64,000 nt of DNA. Origin: Bradyrhizobium sp. CCGB01 (lineage in GTDB: Bacteria > Pseudomonadota > Alphaproteobacteria > Rhizobiales > Xanthobacteraceae). The notes below the pieces were generated by a model. The model worked only from the letters and a program-made list of their open reading frames with translations, had not been told where the DNA came from and did not search any database. The stretch spans positions 7,254,001 to 7,318,000 of the forward strand of contig NZ_JANADK010000001.1 of assembly GCF_024199795.1 (NCBI RefSeq), written 5' to 3'. The translations under genes were made by a program, and so were the position numbers. The first letter of the stretch is position 1, and the number at the start of each line of letters is the position of its first letter. This document shows, one piece after another, positions 53,931 through 62,932 of this stretch.

Positions 53931-54030
53931 ACGCGTTTCCCCCAGCAGCATCTAACCCGCTGCCGAGAAACAGGGAAAGTGTATTTTCGCGATTATCCAA
54001 CACTCGGTTGAGCGCCGGCAGTCTGCCCGA

Positions 54031-54210
54031 TTATGCGGGCGCCTTGTCGCGCAGGCGATCAGCCAGCCGGCGTGAGACCTTCAGCAGAAGCGGCAGGTTC
54101 TCTTGAGTTAACTCCAGATTACCTCTGCATCAATGTCGCGGTACTCGTGGCGCAGGAAGTTGCCCAGCGTCTCGATTTTCGCCAGGCAAGCTCAGGTGCA
54201 GAAGGCAGAA
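54031..54210 (-). pseudogene. HEPN/DUF86-type antitoxin-toxin remnant
   Basis: The minus strand reads AKIETLGNFLRHEYRDIDAE, then VIWS and a stop, and in the next frame ELTQENLPLLLKVSRRLADR before the stop at 54031-54033. This resembles the last part of MNT/HepT-type HEPN proteins (R-H-E-Y and an ending with DLPxLK). The N-terminal part is absent and a frameshift separates the two blocks. Confidence 0.4.
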
Positions 54211-54229
54211 TTGCGTGGGAGGAGCAACT

Positions 54230-54710
54230 GGCCGTCACCCGAACTCATTGCAGCTTACGTCAGCGATCATCACGGGACCGCGCGCGAGCTGCATAGCTAC
54301 ACGGCCCACCATCTCACGATCTTGAAAAGCGACTCTGCAACATCCACGGCGCGATTTCAAAGGGCGATGGATGCGCTGCTGGCGGAAACATCGAGCCGCG
54401 CCTCGCGCGAGCGGCTGGCCAAACTGTAGGTCCAGCGCGACGTGATCGAGGCGACCATCGCCGAGGTCGCCTGCCCGCGGTCGAATTTCATCCCAAAGCC
54501 GCAAACGCGCATCACGAGAAGGTGTGGGACCTCAAAAGGACCTGGCTGGCTCGGATGAGAACAGCTGCCTCGCAGCCTGCGAGGCCATCAGGAGGATTGT
54601 TGAGAAAGTCGTCATCCGTCCGCAGGGTCGGTACAAACCCGTTGAGATCGACGTTCACGGCTAACTCCTGCTCAGGATTTCCGAGAGGGCGGCAGACCCC
54701 CAATCTAGGA
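54230..54710 (+). pseudogene. C-terminal remnant of a serine site-specific recombinase
   Basis: The plus strand, read through two frames, gives RFQRAMDALLAETSSRASRE, VQRDVIEATIAEVA, and CLAACEAIRRIVEKVVIRPQ followed by GRYKPVEIDVHG. The ending V-V-I-R-P-x-G-x-Y-K-P-V-E-I-D-V-H-G is typical of the last domain of large serine recombinases in rhizobia. The catalytic resolvase domain is missing and stop codons split the rest. It ends a few bases before the tRNA relic, as an excised or replaced integrase might. Confidence 0.6.
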
Positions 54711-54716
54711 GGGCGT

Positions 54717-54767
54717 TGGTAGCGCCGATAGGAGTTGAACCTATGACCTTCAAATTATTAGCCTGAC
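54717..54767 (-). tRNA. 3' half of a second tRNA gene, minus strand (attachment-site relic)
   Basis: In minus orientation the piece has an anticodon arm TCAGG-CTAATAA-TTTGA (54766-54750), a variable AGGTC, a T arm ATAGG-TTCAACT-CCTAT (54744-54728), then CGGCGCT, A and CCA (54727-54717). All stems pair, allowing G-U pairs. The 5' acceptor strand AGCGCCG and the D arm are not found next to it. The anticodon position reads AAT and may once have been CAT (Met or lysidine-Ile). In this orientation the integrated element would lie to the right, toward 64 kb. Confidence 0.65.
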
Positions 54768-54915
54768 GAAGAGTATGCGCACCGCGATCCTCAATTTGGC
54801 CGGAAGGCCCACTTCTCGAAGACAGTCTGCTAGCCACGCCGGTCCACGGCTCAAGCTGCGATGGCTTGGCACCCCCAGTTTAGGACCGCCCGATTTGAGG
54901 ACAGACTAACCGAAG

Positions 54916-55143
54916 CTACTCGTCCTTCAACAACTTCCAAGGCTCCACATTAAGGCCCCTGGCAATCCTTGCCACATTGTCAATTGACACGTTTCGTTCC
55001 GAGCGCTCCACGCCGCTAAGGTAAGTGCGGTTTATACCGCTCTCAAGCGCAAGCGCTTCCTGGCTCAGGCCGCGCGCAGCTCTGAGGCGGCGCATGTTCT
55101 TCGCCAGAGTATCGCGCAGGGGGCCCTTGTGCGTCCGTTTCAC
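54916..55143 (-). CDS. XRE-family transcriptional regulator
   Basis: The 75-residue product is a single helix-turn-helix of the Cro/C1 type (about residues 10-65): NMRRLRAARGLSQEALALES, INRTYLSGVERSERNVSIDN, IARGLNVEPWKLL. Such small XRE proteins act as controllers in restriction systems or as mobile-element regulators. The start GTG 55143 is the only one that gives the complete domain. It is divergent from the gene at 55253 and probably controls that intergenic region. Confidence 0.88.
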   Translation of the reverse strand: MKRTHKGPLRDTLAKNMRRLRAARGLSQEALALESGINRTYLSGVERSERNVSIDNVARIARGLNVEPWKLLKDE

Positions 55144-55252
55144 GAGGATAGAAGGGCCCCGCTGACGCCTTTAAGGCGACCGCTTTTAAGTTACAATCGA
55201 CGCGGCTCCGTGCTATCTTCCGACAATTGGTTGGACTCGTGCGGCTAGCGCC

Positions 55253-55663
55253 ATGGTTCTTGTGAACGATGCAGTGGAAGCTTTCCTTGAATTGGGATGC
55301 GAAAACGGGACCCCCCTCGACCCGCTCTGGTACAGCGCTGGTTACCGACTGATCAGGACCGGCGAGATTGTCTGCTCCGTCAAGTTGCCTTGGTCGGTCG
55401 CAGAAGCCGCAATACTCGGCCGGTCGAAGGTCTCGGTTAGCCTCAGCCCAAGCGGGCAAATCGAGGTGTCCGCAGGAGGAGTCCTAGTAAACGAACAAAT
55501 CGATCGACTTGTCGCCCGCGCTGTCAGCGAAGAGAATCTCGATCTGGAGGAGGCCACAGCTTTGGACCTGAGATCGCTTCTGCATTGTCTCGAACACTCG
55601 ATGGACCTGGTCAAGGGAGCGATCGAGCGAATGCCAACGGCCCCTGCGGCCGCAATTGATTGA
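55253..55663 (+). CDS. Hypothetical protein
   Basis: The 136-residue product begins MVLVNDAVEAFLELGCENGT, then WSVAEAAILGRSKVSVSLSP and ENLDLEEATALDLRSLLHCL. It has a protein-like composition with helices at both ends, no signal peptide and no membrane segment. I do not recognise a family. It is divergent from the XRE regulator with 109 bases between, so joint regulation is likely. Confidence 0.5.
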   Translation: MVLVNDAVEAFLELGCENGTPLDPLWYSAGYRLIRTGEIVCSVKLPWSVAEAAILGRSKVSVSLSPSGQIEVSAGGVLVNEQIDRLVARAVSEENLDLEEATALDLRSLLHCLEHSMDLVKGAIERMPTAPAAAID

Positions 55664-57312
55664 CAAAGCTTCCTATGGCACGAGGGGCTTACGACAACCC
55701 GAGCCATCGTTCGATCGGCCTCGCGCGGTTCGGTCGAGCACGATCTGTGCTCCCGAAATCGATTCCCGTGTGGATGGCTCTTCGAGCCGCCCCCAACAAG
55801 GGCCTTCACTCCAAAGCAAAGATCAAGAAATCGCCGGCCGGCCACAAAAATCAGCCACAATTGCTCGGCTCGCTGAGGCGCCTGAATTGCTAGGTCGTGA
55901 CCGATTCCGGCGGCCTCCGAGTGATCTCGATATGGCCTCAAATTCACTTGTGACCAGATTTTTCCGCGCCATAGTCATCACTTCTGCTCAACACGACGTA
56001 ACTACCGGCCACCCGTGTTGAAAGGATCAGCGGTTACCAATCGAACCCGGTGCCGAGAGCCTGCTCTCTATGTTGAGTCGCGGACGAGCGACGTCAGGTC
56101 AACAACGCGCATTGGCCCTTGCTTGCTACTCCGCCCATCAGCATCGCGCCCAGGGCCAGCTACGATCGATGCGGGCCTCGTCAATGATGATCGATAGTCG
56201 CGGATTGCTCCTCTTCTGCTATTTCCGAGGGACGATGCCGGAGATAACTCTGTCTTCCGCTCTTTTCGGTCACGCTCGGCCAAACGTCGAATTCGTTGCC
56301 AAACTCCTGCATCGCCTCGTGGTACGCGCTGTTGTGCGGAGCCAATCAGTGCACACATCAAGATACAGACGCAACCATTCAACATCGCCATTGCATTAGG
56401 GAAGGTTTAGCGACATCACTTACATCGATAGAGCCAAATCCTGGATGTGCAGACAACCACTTAGTCGCTCTCAGGCGCCAGTGCTTTTATCTTGCACTCA
56501 CTCCCCTCCTCTTTGTTACTCGCTAACCCTTCCTCATCTTGCCGCACCAGCATCTGGCGATCCAAACGACACGCAAAAAAATCGACGGCTCCGCACGTGT
56601 CCAAGCTATCAATTGTAGCCTCTCGGCGGCCTATAGAGCGGCGCAAATTCTAGTGGCATTGGAGCGAGCTTCCTCATCGGAATGGAGCGAAAAAGCCATC
56701 GAGCGACCTTCAATTCCGGGCAAAATTACACCCCGCGCAAGTGCATTTCTCCGATCGAAACGGGACGTTTGGCCAGTTGCTCTACCGCGCGCGCCTCTAC
56801 TGAGAGTTCGGTCGAGGGCGCTGCCGTCTGCTGGCCAATTCATTGAGCAAGAGCTGCGACGATCTAGCAGTTAGCTTGCGGGGCTCCACTGTTTGCGAGC
56901 GTTTGCGATAGCGATCGTTACCCGAAGGGCCGAGACACCCGTAGGGTGGCTCGGTGAGGAGCGAAGCGACGAGTAGAGCGCGGGCCAAAGGCATCGCCCA
57001 TATGCCATCTGCAGCAGCCGGACACTTAATTGGTCTTCTGGCGCGCTTGATCTCAGCCATGGTCGTTTCCTCAGTCTGCCATGGCGAGGTGCTGGCATCG
57101 ACGCAAGACAACGTCGCTAACCGCAAAATTTGAAAGCCCGTCGAGCGTTGTGGAGAGACATAAGTGGGCCGAAACACAAGAATTCCAAGCTCGGAAGATC
57201 GCCTATTGGAGCCTTGAAACGCTCACAAACCGACAAGGATTCTCACGTCGGCGGACTGAATTTTTGACGCCGGAGCCGCTTAAATCGCTCAAAAAAACTG
57301 GCGTCCAGGAGA
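55664..57312. other. About 1.65 kb without a recognised gene
   Basis: Many frames of 60-125 codons are open on both strands, but none gives a recognisable product. A stretch near 56920-56990 resembles the repeated ends of rhizobial mobile elements (CCGAAGGGCCGAGACACCCG), and the minus frame from 57058 (MAEIKRARRPIK) has a possible ribosome site but an unconvincing continuation. The area may be a regulatory or transfer-origin region of the element, or decayed genes. Confidence 0.35.
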
Positions 57313-57353
57313 CAAAAAAAGCTCCCGCACAATGCGCGGGAGCCCACTTTTTT
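57313..57353 (-). terminator. Rho-independent terminator after DUF736 gene 1
   Basis: An 8-base stem GCTCCCGC / GCGGGAGC (57321-57328 and 57336-57343) with a 7-base loop is flanked by seven A (57314-57320) on one side and six T on the other. In minus orientation it ends in T7 just after the stop at 57357, so it can stop transcription in both directions. Confidence 0.85.
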
Positions 57354-57356
57354 GAC

Positions 57357-57680
57357 TTAGTCGGCATGATTCCAGACGAGAAAGAAGCCGCCGTCACCGC
57401 CTAGGCCAACCGTTCGACCAAGGCTGGCGCAGAGCCTACGGCCCCCAAAGCCAGGTGCTGCGAGCGACAGGCTGACGTAGTCCGTTGCGCGGCTCTCGCC
57501 GCTCAGAATTCGACCGGATCCGACCTCGATCCCTTGAGTAAAGATGCGGAAGTCTGCAGGAGTATCGCCGGATTTATCGCGGTTGGGTACGATGTCGATG
57601 TGGGCGCAGATGGGCAGCAATTTGAGCTCGCCGCTGAAGCCGCCGTCCATTGTGCGGGTGACGAATCCGATCGCGGTCAT
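57357..57680 (-). CDS. DUF736 family protein, copy 1
   Basis: The 107-residue product reads MTAIGFVTRTMDGGFSGELK, then DFRIFTQGIEVGSGRI and GGDGGFFLVWNH. This is the DUF736 layout (short strand, FSGEL, PDFRIF, G..LVW). DUF736 proteins are found mostly on conjugative plasmids and integrative elements of alphaproteobacteria; their function is unknown. AAGGAG stands 7 bases before ATG 57680. The second copy is at 58346-58657. Confidence 0.85.
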   Translation of the reverse strand: MTAIGFVTRTMDGGFSGELKLLPICAHIDIVPNRDKSGDTPADFRIFTQGIEVGSGRILSGESRATDYVSLSLAAPGFGGRRLCASLGRTVGLGGDGGFFLVWNHAD

Positions 57681-57757
57681 GGTCTGTCTCCTTCGTTGCC
57701 GCAGGGGCCGATGCCCTGCGATGGCGAGACCGTCATGGCGGACGGCACCCATCCGAA

Positions 57758-57860
57758 CCCTTGGGGGCGAAGCGCAGCGGCGCACCTGAGCTCGCTCCTT
57801 TTTTGCAGCGAAGCGGGCGCGAGGAGCCGGCTTGCCGGCGGGGAAAAAAGGCAGCGTGCG
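57758..57860 (-). promoter_or_regulatory. Structured leader of DUF736 gene 1
   Basis: The minus-strand transcript would carry an outer pairing AAAAAAGG / CCTTTTTT (57844-57851 with 57797-57804) that encloses an inner hairpin CCGGC-TT-GCCGG (57827-57838). The flank CCCTTGGGGGCGAAGCGCAG (from 57758) matches the leader of the second DUF736 gene, and the outer pairing begins about 117 bases from the start codon. Confidence 0.55.
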
Positions 57861-58300
57861 AGGGTTTCGGATAGGGGACGGCTGCCATAGGTCGTAGCGC
57901 CAAAAGCAGGGCATCGTGCCCCTTCAGACGGGGGAGACGGGCCTTGCCGCAGAACGTCATTCGCCCACGTAAACGGCGCGTGGGCAGCGACTCGACGTGC
58001 GCTTCACATCTCGATCTTCTCGCGATTCAGACCAGGTCATTTGGCTCGACGAGCGGCTCGGCTGCGCATCCGAGACGTGATGCCGGAGCCGCCAATCAGT
58101 CGAATCCGGTGCCATCGAGCTGATGCGCAGACGGCGATTGAACTCGCGAACCGCCATAAAATGCGTCCAAAAGCTCGATTTTATTCGCAACTCGGCGCCT
58201 CGAACCCGCTTCAAGGAGTGCCGCGAATCCGTGGCTGCGCGCCTCCCTTTTCTAGAGAAAAATGCCCTTCCATCTTCCTTCAAAGCGGCGCAGGAACCGC

Positions 58301-58330
58301 AAAATAGCCCCGCCTCCGAGGAGACGGGGC
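58301..58330 (-). terminator. Terminator after DUF736 gene 2
   Basis: A hairpin GCCCCG-C-CTCC-GA-GGAG-A-CGGGGC (58307-58330) ends 15 bases from the stop at 58346. On the minus strand it is followed by TATTTT (58306-58301). Confidence 0.75.
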
Positions 58331-58345
58331 CGATGATCCCCGGCG

Positions 58346-58657
58346 TCAGTCGCCGCTGCGGCGCGACCAGATCAGGCTGAAACCTTCTTCGCCTTCGACC
58401 TTGACCAGCGAGGCGTAGATCGGAGCGGGGAAGCTCGGATCGTCGAGTTTGACCGAGAGATATTCGCGGTCGCTGTCGCGGACGGTCTTCTTCCAGGCGG
58501 CGCCGAATTCGGTCGCTCCGGCGAAAATCCTGAAGTCGGGAGCCTTGTCGTTGTCCTTCTCTGAGGCCGCGAACTTGGCCTTGATGTTCAGCGTCAGCGT
58601 CTTGATCGAGCCGGTGTAGCCGTTGTCCGAAGCGGTGAAAGTGCCGATGGTCGCCAT
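58346..58657 (-). CDS. DUF736 family protein, copy 2
   Basis: The 103-residue product reads [20 protein letters not shown], then [39 protein letters not shown] and EGFSLIWSR. All DUF736 blocks are present and it is closer to the family consensus than copy 1. GGAG lies 6 bases ahead of ATG 58657. The two copies are separate transcription units, each with its own leader and terminator. Confidence 0.9.
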   Translation of the reverse strand: MATIGTFTASDNGYTGSIKTLTLNIKAKFAASEKDNDKAPDFRIFAGATEFGAAWKKTVRDSDREYLSVKLDDPSFPAPIYASLVKVEGEEGFSLIWSRRSGD

Positions 58658-58742
58658 GGTGATCTCCGTCTGTCTGTTGCTCGGGCCACGCCCATCGCAG
58701 CCTCGATGGCGATCTTTGGCCCGGGGAGCGATCGGCCCGCAG

Positions 58743-58850
58743 CCCTTGGGCCCGAAGCGCAGCGGAGGACGGCGAAAGCCTGCTTTTTTGTCTTGCGCGA
58801 GGAATGCCGCCTCTCGGCGGCAGGGGAAAAAAGCAGGCGTGAGCTGTTGC
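58743..58850 (-). promoter_or_regulatory. Structured leader of DUF736 gene 2
   Basis: A perfect 12-base inverted repeat GCCTGCTTTTTT (58778-58789) / AAAAAAGCAGGC (58827-58838) encloses a 7-base hairpin TGCCGCC-TCTC-GGCGGCA (58805-58822). The order and spacing match the leader of copy 1; the outer pairing begins about 121 bases from the start codon. Both leaders carry the flank CCCTTGGGxxCGAAGCGCAG. Confidence 0.6.
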
Positions 58851-59293
58851 GGGAAGGCGATCGAGGCTCTTGCCGTCCCTCGGGCCTGATCAGCCAATCG
58901 AGGGTGCGTTGGACGCGAGCCCATGACCGGACTGACGGAGATGGCCGTGGCTGCCAGAGCCCACCACAGCATTGGAAAACGGCGGGATCGATCAGAGAAA
59001 AATCGACGTCTGCGCATCAAGCGCGAGCAAGATGCACCGGATAAAGCAAACGAGCTCGACCGCATTTTCGAATTAGGAAACGACGGCGGGCGCCCAGGAT
59101 TATTCGCGCGACTACGCGGCGGATACGCGAGATCCAGATACGATCAGAACCCCAACCTGATCGCCTGGCCGCCGCCAAAAGGGAGGCGCCGCAAAAGCTC
59201 ACCGGTTCGCTGCAAATGGCGCAGATCAGAGGGATCGTGACCCGCATTTGGAGACGGGCTAACGGGCTTAGCCGCCGCATCACCTCAACCAAA
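58851..59293. other. Spacer between DUF736 gene 2 and ParB-like gene
   Basis: About 440 bases without a recognised gene. The promoter for DUF736 gene 2 should be here. It ends in a 9-base hairpin CCGGCCGCG / CGCGGCCGG at 59294-59323. Confidence 0.4.
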
Positions 59294-59332
59294 CCGGCCG
59301 CGCACCGTTAGGTACGCGGCCGGAATTTGAAA

Positions 59333-59365
59333 GTGAGCCGGGGCATGCTCGCCGTCCCGGCTCAC
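59333..59365 (-). terminator. Terminator hairpin after ParB-like gene
   Basis: A 10-base stem GTGAGCCGGG / CCCGGCTCAC with a 13-base loop lies 4 bases from the stop at 59369. A second, 9-base hairpin follows at 59294-59323. Only short T runs are present, so termination is likely but not certain. Confidence 0.6.
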
Positions 59366-59368
59366 CTC

Positions 59369-61380
59369 TTACTCAGCAGCTTGCGAGCAGAATTCACGCC
59401 CTTGCGCCTCGTCTGACGTGCGGGCCTGATCCTCCGTTTTCACCGTACGGAGGACAGACGGCAACCAGTCCGTTGCTGCCAAAAGCTGCTCAGCGGCCGC
59501 TGCCATCTCGACCTTTTTCATTCCTGACAAACGTTCGGCGGCCTCCTCGCCGACGCCTTCGCGGACGGCCTCCAGAATGCCCGCCTTGGTGACCCGGCAG
59601 AGATAAGATTGCACCGTCGGCCGCCAATATCCGGTCATGTCGAGGCCCACGGCCCCGGCCATACGGCTGGCCACGGCCAACGCGCGAGGTCGCAGATCAA
59701 ATGGCAATTTGACCGCATTGACCGTTGACGCCGTGCAATGGGCGAACAGCGCCATTCGGCTATCGTAGTCGAGTTCGGCCACGAATTCCCACAGCGCGGC
59801 GACGTCCCGGGGCATCTGCCTCGCCCAGTTCGCATGACCATCCGACCACGCCTTTCCGGCCGGCGTGTCTTCGATTCCGGCCGCATGCGTCGACAAATCC
59901 GCCTTTACGGGCTGAATACCGACCACATGGGCATTGGCGCCGATGTAGAAGATTTGCGCAGCAAGCGCGTGGGTGACGGCCACGATGGCGACCTCGGGCT
60001 GCTCGCTCAAATTGAGACGCAGCCCGAGGGTACGGTGCGCGGTGAGGTCACGAATGAGCGTGTCAGACAGCTTCTGCTCCTCGTCTTCCTCTTCATTCTC
60101 TCCGTCCTCTCCTTCACCATCGCGCGTGGCTTGATCGTCCCCGTCGCCTTCCTCGTCCTGCCCCTGAGCGTCGCCATTCCGCCCGGCCCCGGGTTGGGAT
60201 TTGTCGTCCTCGGGACGGATGAAACCGCGTTCGATCCTGACGGTGCCGTCGTGATTAAGGATCACGAACGCGCCGCCGCGCGCGACATCGCCGGGATCGT
60301 AGGCCTGCCTTTTCGCTTCGAGTTGCTCGATTTGGCTCTCCAATTGACCGAACCGTGCATCCACCTCATCAGGCAATTCCTCGGCCGTTTGATGCTCTTC
60401 CGTCAGCCAATCGAACTCGGTTTGAAGCGCTTGAAGAGCGGCCTGATCTTCCGCCGAAAGCTCGACCGGATGCGGGTAAGCGCGCTTCATCCCGTGAGCA
60501 TGCGGGAAGTCGAGGTGGGGCTCCGTCCACTTCCATCCCTCGGCCATCCGCAAGGCATCCGCCTCCCGGCCAAGCCGTGCGGTCACGAGCAAGTCGAGCA
60601 GCGCCAAATCTTCCAGATAGCCGCCACGGTCCTCGGTGAAGAGGTCACGCAAGACCGTACCGCCCGCCTCGACATAGGCTTCGAGCCCGACAAAACGCGC
60701 ACGGCGATCCGTTGCGGCCACGTGTGTTTCGGTGAGGAGCCGGCGGATCGTACCGGCTTCACGGTCGTAGGACAGGCACTCATAGACACTCTCCTGCCGG
60801 GCCTGATCGTCGGTAATGGCAAAGGCCATCAACTGCTCAAGGGTCAGATCGCCCTCGCGATAGAGCTGGATCAATTTCGGGGAAACGGCACCCAACCGGA
60901 GCCGTTGCCGCACCACATGCGGCGTCACACCGAACCGGGCAGCGATCTCCTCCGCACCAAAACCACGCTCGTCCGCAAGCTTCCTGAACGCCTCGAACTG
61001 GTCGGCGGGATGCATGTTTTCCCGGGTAACGTTCTCGTCCAGGCTGATTTCGTGGGGGTCATTCGCGGTGTCGATGACGCAACGGATCGGCTCGGTCTTT
61101 TTGATCTCCTTCCGCTTCACCCGCAAAAGCTGGGCAAGCCGCCTGCCCTCGCCGATTGTCACGAGATAGTACCCTGTGGCGGCTCCCTCTCCGTCCAACT
61201 CCGGTTCGACCACCAGATTCTGCAGGATACCCTTGGCGGCGATACTCGCGCATAACCCTCGATCGCCGCTTCACTGTGCGGCGTCTTGCGCGCATTGTTT
61301 GGGGATTTCTTGAGCTTGTTGAGCGGAATCAAAACCTCCGTCCCGCTCGCCGGAATGATTTCAACTGACTTGGCCGACAT
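59369..61380 (-). pseudogene. ParB/RepB/Spo0J-like protein of an integrative element, one frameshift
   Basis: From ATG 61380 the frame reads MSAKSVEIIPASGTEVLIPL, NKLKKSPNNARKTPHSEAAI and GYAR, then changes frame near base 61245. The expected ASIAAKGILQNLVVEPEL continues in the other frame, followed by GYYLVTIGEGRRLAQL, ENVTRENMHPADQFEAF (ParB box), FGVTPHVVRQRLRL (helix-turn-helix) and an acidic Glu/Asp linker (about codons 330-380). The C-terminal 200 residues are as long as in relatives. One deleted base splits a product of about 670 residues. The part from 61213 could still be made from GTG. Role: partition or replication and transcription control of integrative elements. Confidence 0.8.
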
Positions 61381-61894
61381 GATCGTATTTTCCTTTGCTT
61401 CCATGGGTGCAAGGCGCACCACGCGCCTGCGCCCCTGCCCGTCGGCGAGACCGGGGTAGCAAGTGCCAGGGCGACCCGACCGGAGGGGGATCACCCGCCC
61501 GTAGGGGCCGCTCGATAGAAGCGGGTCTGCACAAGCGTGGGCCATGCAGTCCGGAGTTGGCGGATTGAAACAAGCGCGGAAGACCGGGGAGACCGCTCGG
61601 GGCGGCGCCGGCACCAGCCGGCGCTTCACCCTGGCGCGCGCGAGGGGCGGAGCCCCATAGATTTCAAGCATTAGAATGTTGAGCAAGTCACCGCGGGTGA
61701 AAGCAGGACGTCGGAAATAAGAGCAAAAGTGAGCAAATCAAAAGAGGCACCCGCAAGAGGGTCAGCATAGCGCCGACGCGAAAGCGGCGGGACCCGGGAC
61801 CGAGTGCAGTCGCGAGATGAAGTAACCGGGCACCAACCTCTCGGGCGCATAATACGTCGATCGATTCGCCCAACAAGATGAGCTGGAGATCCTG
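61381..61894. other. 5' flank of ParB-like gene and of the IS110 transposase; candidate bridge-RNA region
   Basis: About 510 bases. The left part holds the promoter of the minus-strand ParB-like gene. The right part, about 61700-61894, is non-coding and leads directly into an IS110-family transposase; in the IS110 group the region before the transposase encodes the bridge RNA. Short complementary pieces such as GCGCCGACGCGAAAGCGGCG suggest structure. Which bases belong to the IS is not settled. Confidence 0.35.
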
Positions 61895-62932
61895 ATGAAT
61901 TACTTCGCTGGACTCGACGTCTCTCTCAAGCGCACCGCGATCTGCATCGTTGATCAAGATGGAAATATCGTCCGGGAAGGAGTGACGGACACTGAGCCCG
62001 AGGCGCTAATTTCCTGGCTGAAAAATACCCGCTTCGCTTTGCGGCGCGTTGGGCTGGAGGCCGGTCAATGTTCCTCGTGGCTGTCCAAGGGGCTTTCGGA
62101 AGGTGGATTACCGGTCATTTGTGTTGAGACCCGACACGCAAAGAGCGTGATGCAGGCTCAAACTGTCAAGACGGACCGCAACGATGCTCGCGCGCTCGCG
62201 CAAATGATGCGAACAGGATGGTTTAAGGCGGTTCACATCAAATCAGAAGACAGCCAAAAGCTACGAGCATTGATGGGCAGTCGTCGGTGCCTGCTCGACA
62301 AGCAACGCGACCTCAACAATCATATTCGGGCAGCACTTCGAACCTTTGGATTCAAAGTGGGCCTTATCGGCCAAAGCCGCTTTGAAGAACGTGTACGCGA
62401 GCTGATCGTAGCTGATGGAGATTTACAGGCCCTCGTCGTTCCATTGCTAGAGGCCCGGCGCATGCTCGGCGAACAGGCGCACGTGTTGACGCGCTTGATT
62501 GGGCGCCTGGTTCGGAGCGATGCTATTTGCCGCCGGTTCATGACGGTTCCTGGCGTTGGCCCCCTGACAGCTTTGGCATTCAAGACGACCATCGACAATC
62601 CAAGCCGCTTCCGAAAATCACGGCATGTTGGCGTCCATCTTGGACTGACCCCGGGCAAATACGCATCCGGAGAGGTCGATTACAACGGGCGCATCACCCG
62701 GTGCGGCGATGCCTTTGCTCGAGAGCATCTCTTTGAAGCAGCGCACTCATTGATGGTCAACACCAGACGTTGGTGCTCGCTAAAGGCATGGGGCATCCGC
62801 ATTGCCAAGCGCAGCTCCATGAAAAATGCACTGGTTGCGGTGGCTCGCAAGATATCCGTCATCCTGCACCGCATGTGGTGCGACGGCAGCGACTTCCGGT
62901 GGGAGAGATCGGAGGCCACAGCGGCGGCCTGA
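61895..62932 (+). CDS. IS110-family transposase, complete
   Basis: The protein has 345 residues, full length for the family. The N-terminal DEDD RuvC-like domain has GLDVSLKRTAICIVD (first Asp), VGLEAGQCSSWL (Glu), and VKTDRNDARALAQMM (the D-R-N-D-A motif). The C-terminal Tnp20 domain contains the Ser in VPGVGPLTALAF, RFRKSRHVGVHLGLTPG and GEVDYNGRITRCG. IS110 enzymes use a guide (bridge) RNA and leave no terminal repeats or target duplication. GGAG is 8 bases before ATG 61895. The element may still be active because the gene is intact. Confidence 0.92.
   Translation: MNYFAGLDVSLKRTAICIVDQDGNIVREGVTDTEPEALISWLKNTRFALRRVGLEAGQCSSWLSKGLSEGGLPVICVETRHAKSVMQAQTVKTDRNDARALAQMMRTGWFKAVHIKSEDSQKLRALMGSRRCLLDKQRDLNNHIRAALRTFGFKVGLIGQSRFEERVRELIVADGDLQALVVPLLEARRMLGEQAHVLTRLIGRLVRSDAICRRFMTVPGVGPLTALAFKTTIDNPSRFRKSRHVGVHLGLTPGKYASGEVDYNGRITRCGDAFAREHLFEAAHSLMVNTRRWCSLKAWGIRIAKRSSMKNALVAVARKISVILHRMWCDGSDFRWERSEATAAA

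Noticed and set aside
56797..57177. Minus frame containing MAEIKRARRPIK
   Set aside because: It has a possible ribosome site, but the continuation is basic and repetitive-element-like, with no support as a protein.
59738..61255. 505-codon open frame on the plus strand, opposite the ParB-like gene
   Set aside because: It lies antisense to a gene with clear ParB motifs, has no family features and a shadow-like composition; high GC favours long antisense frames.
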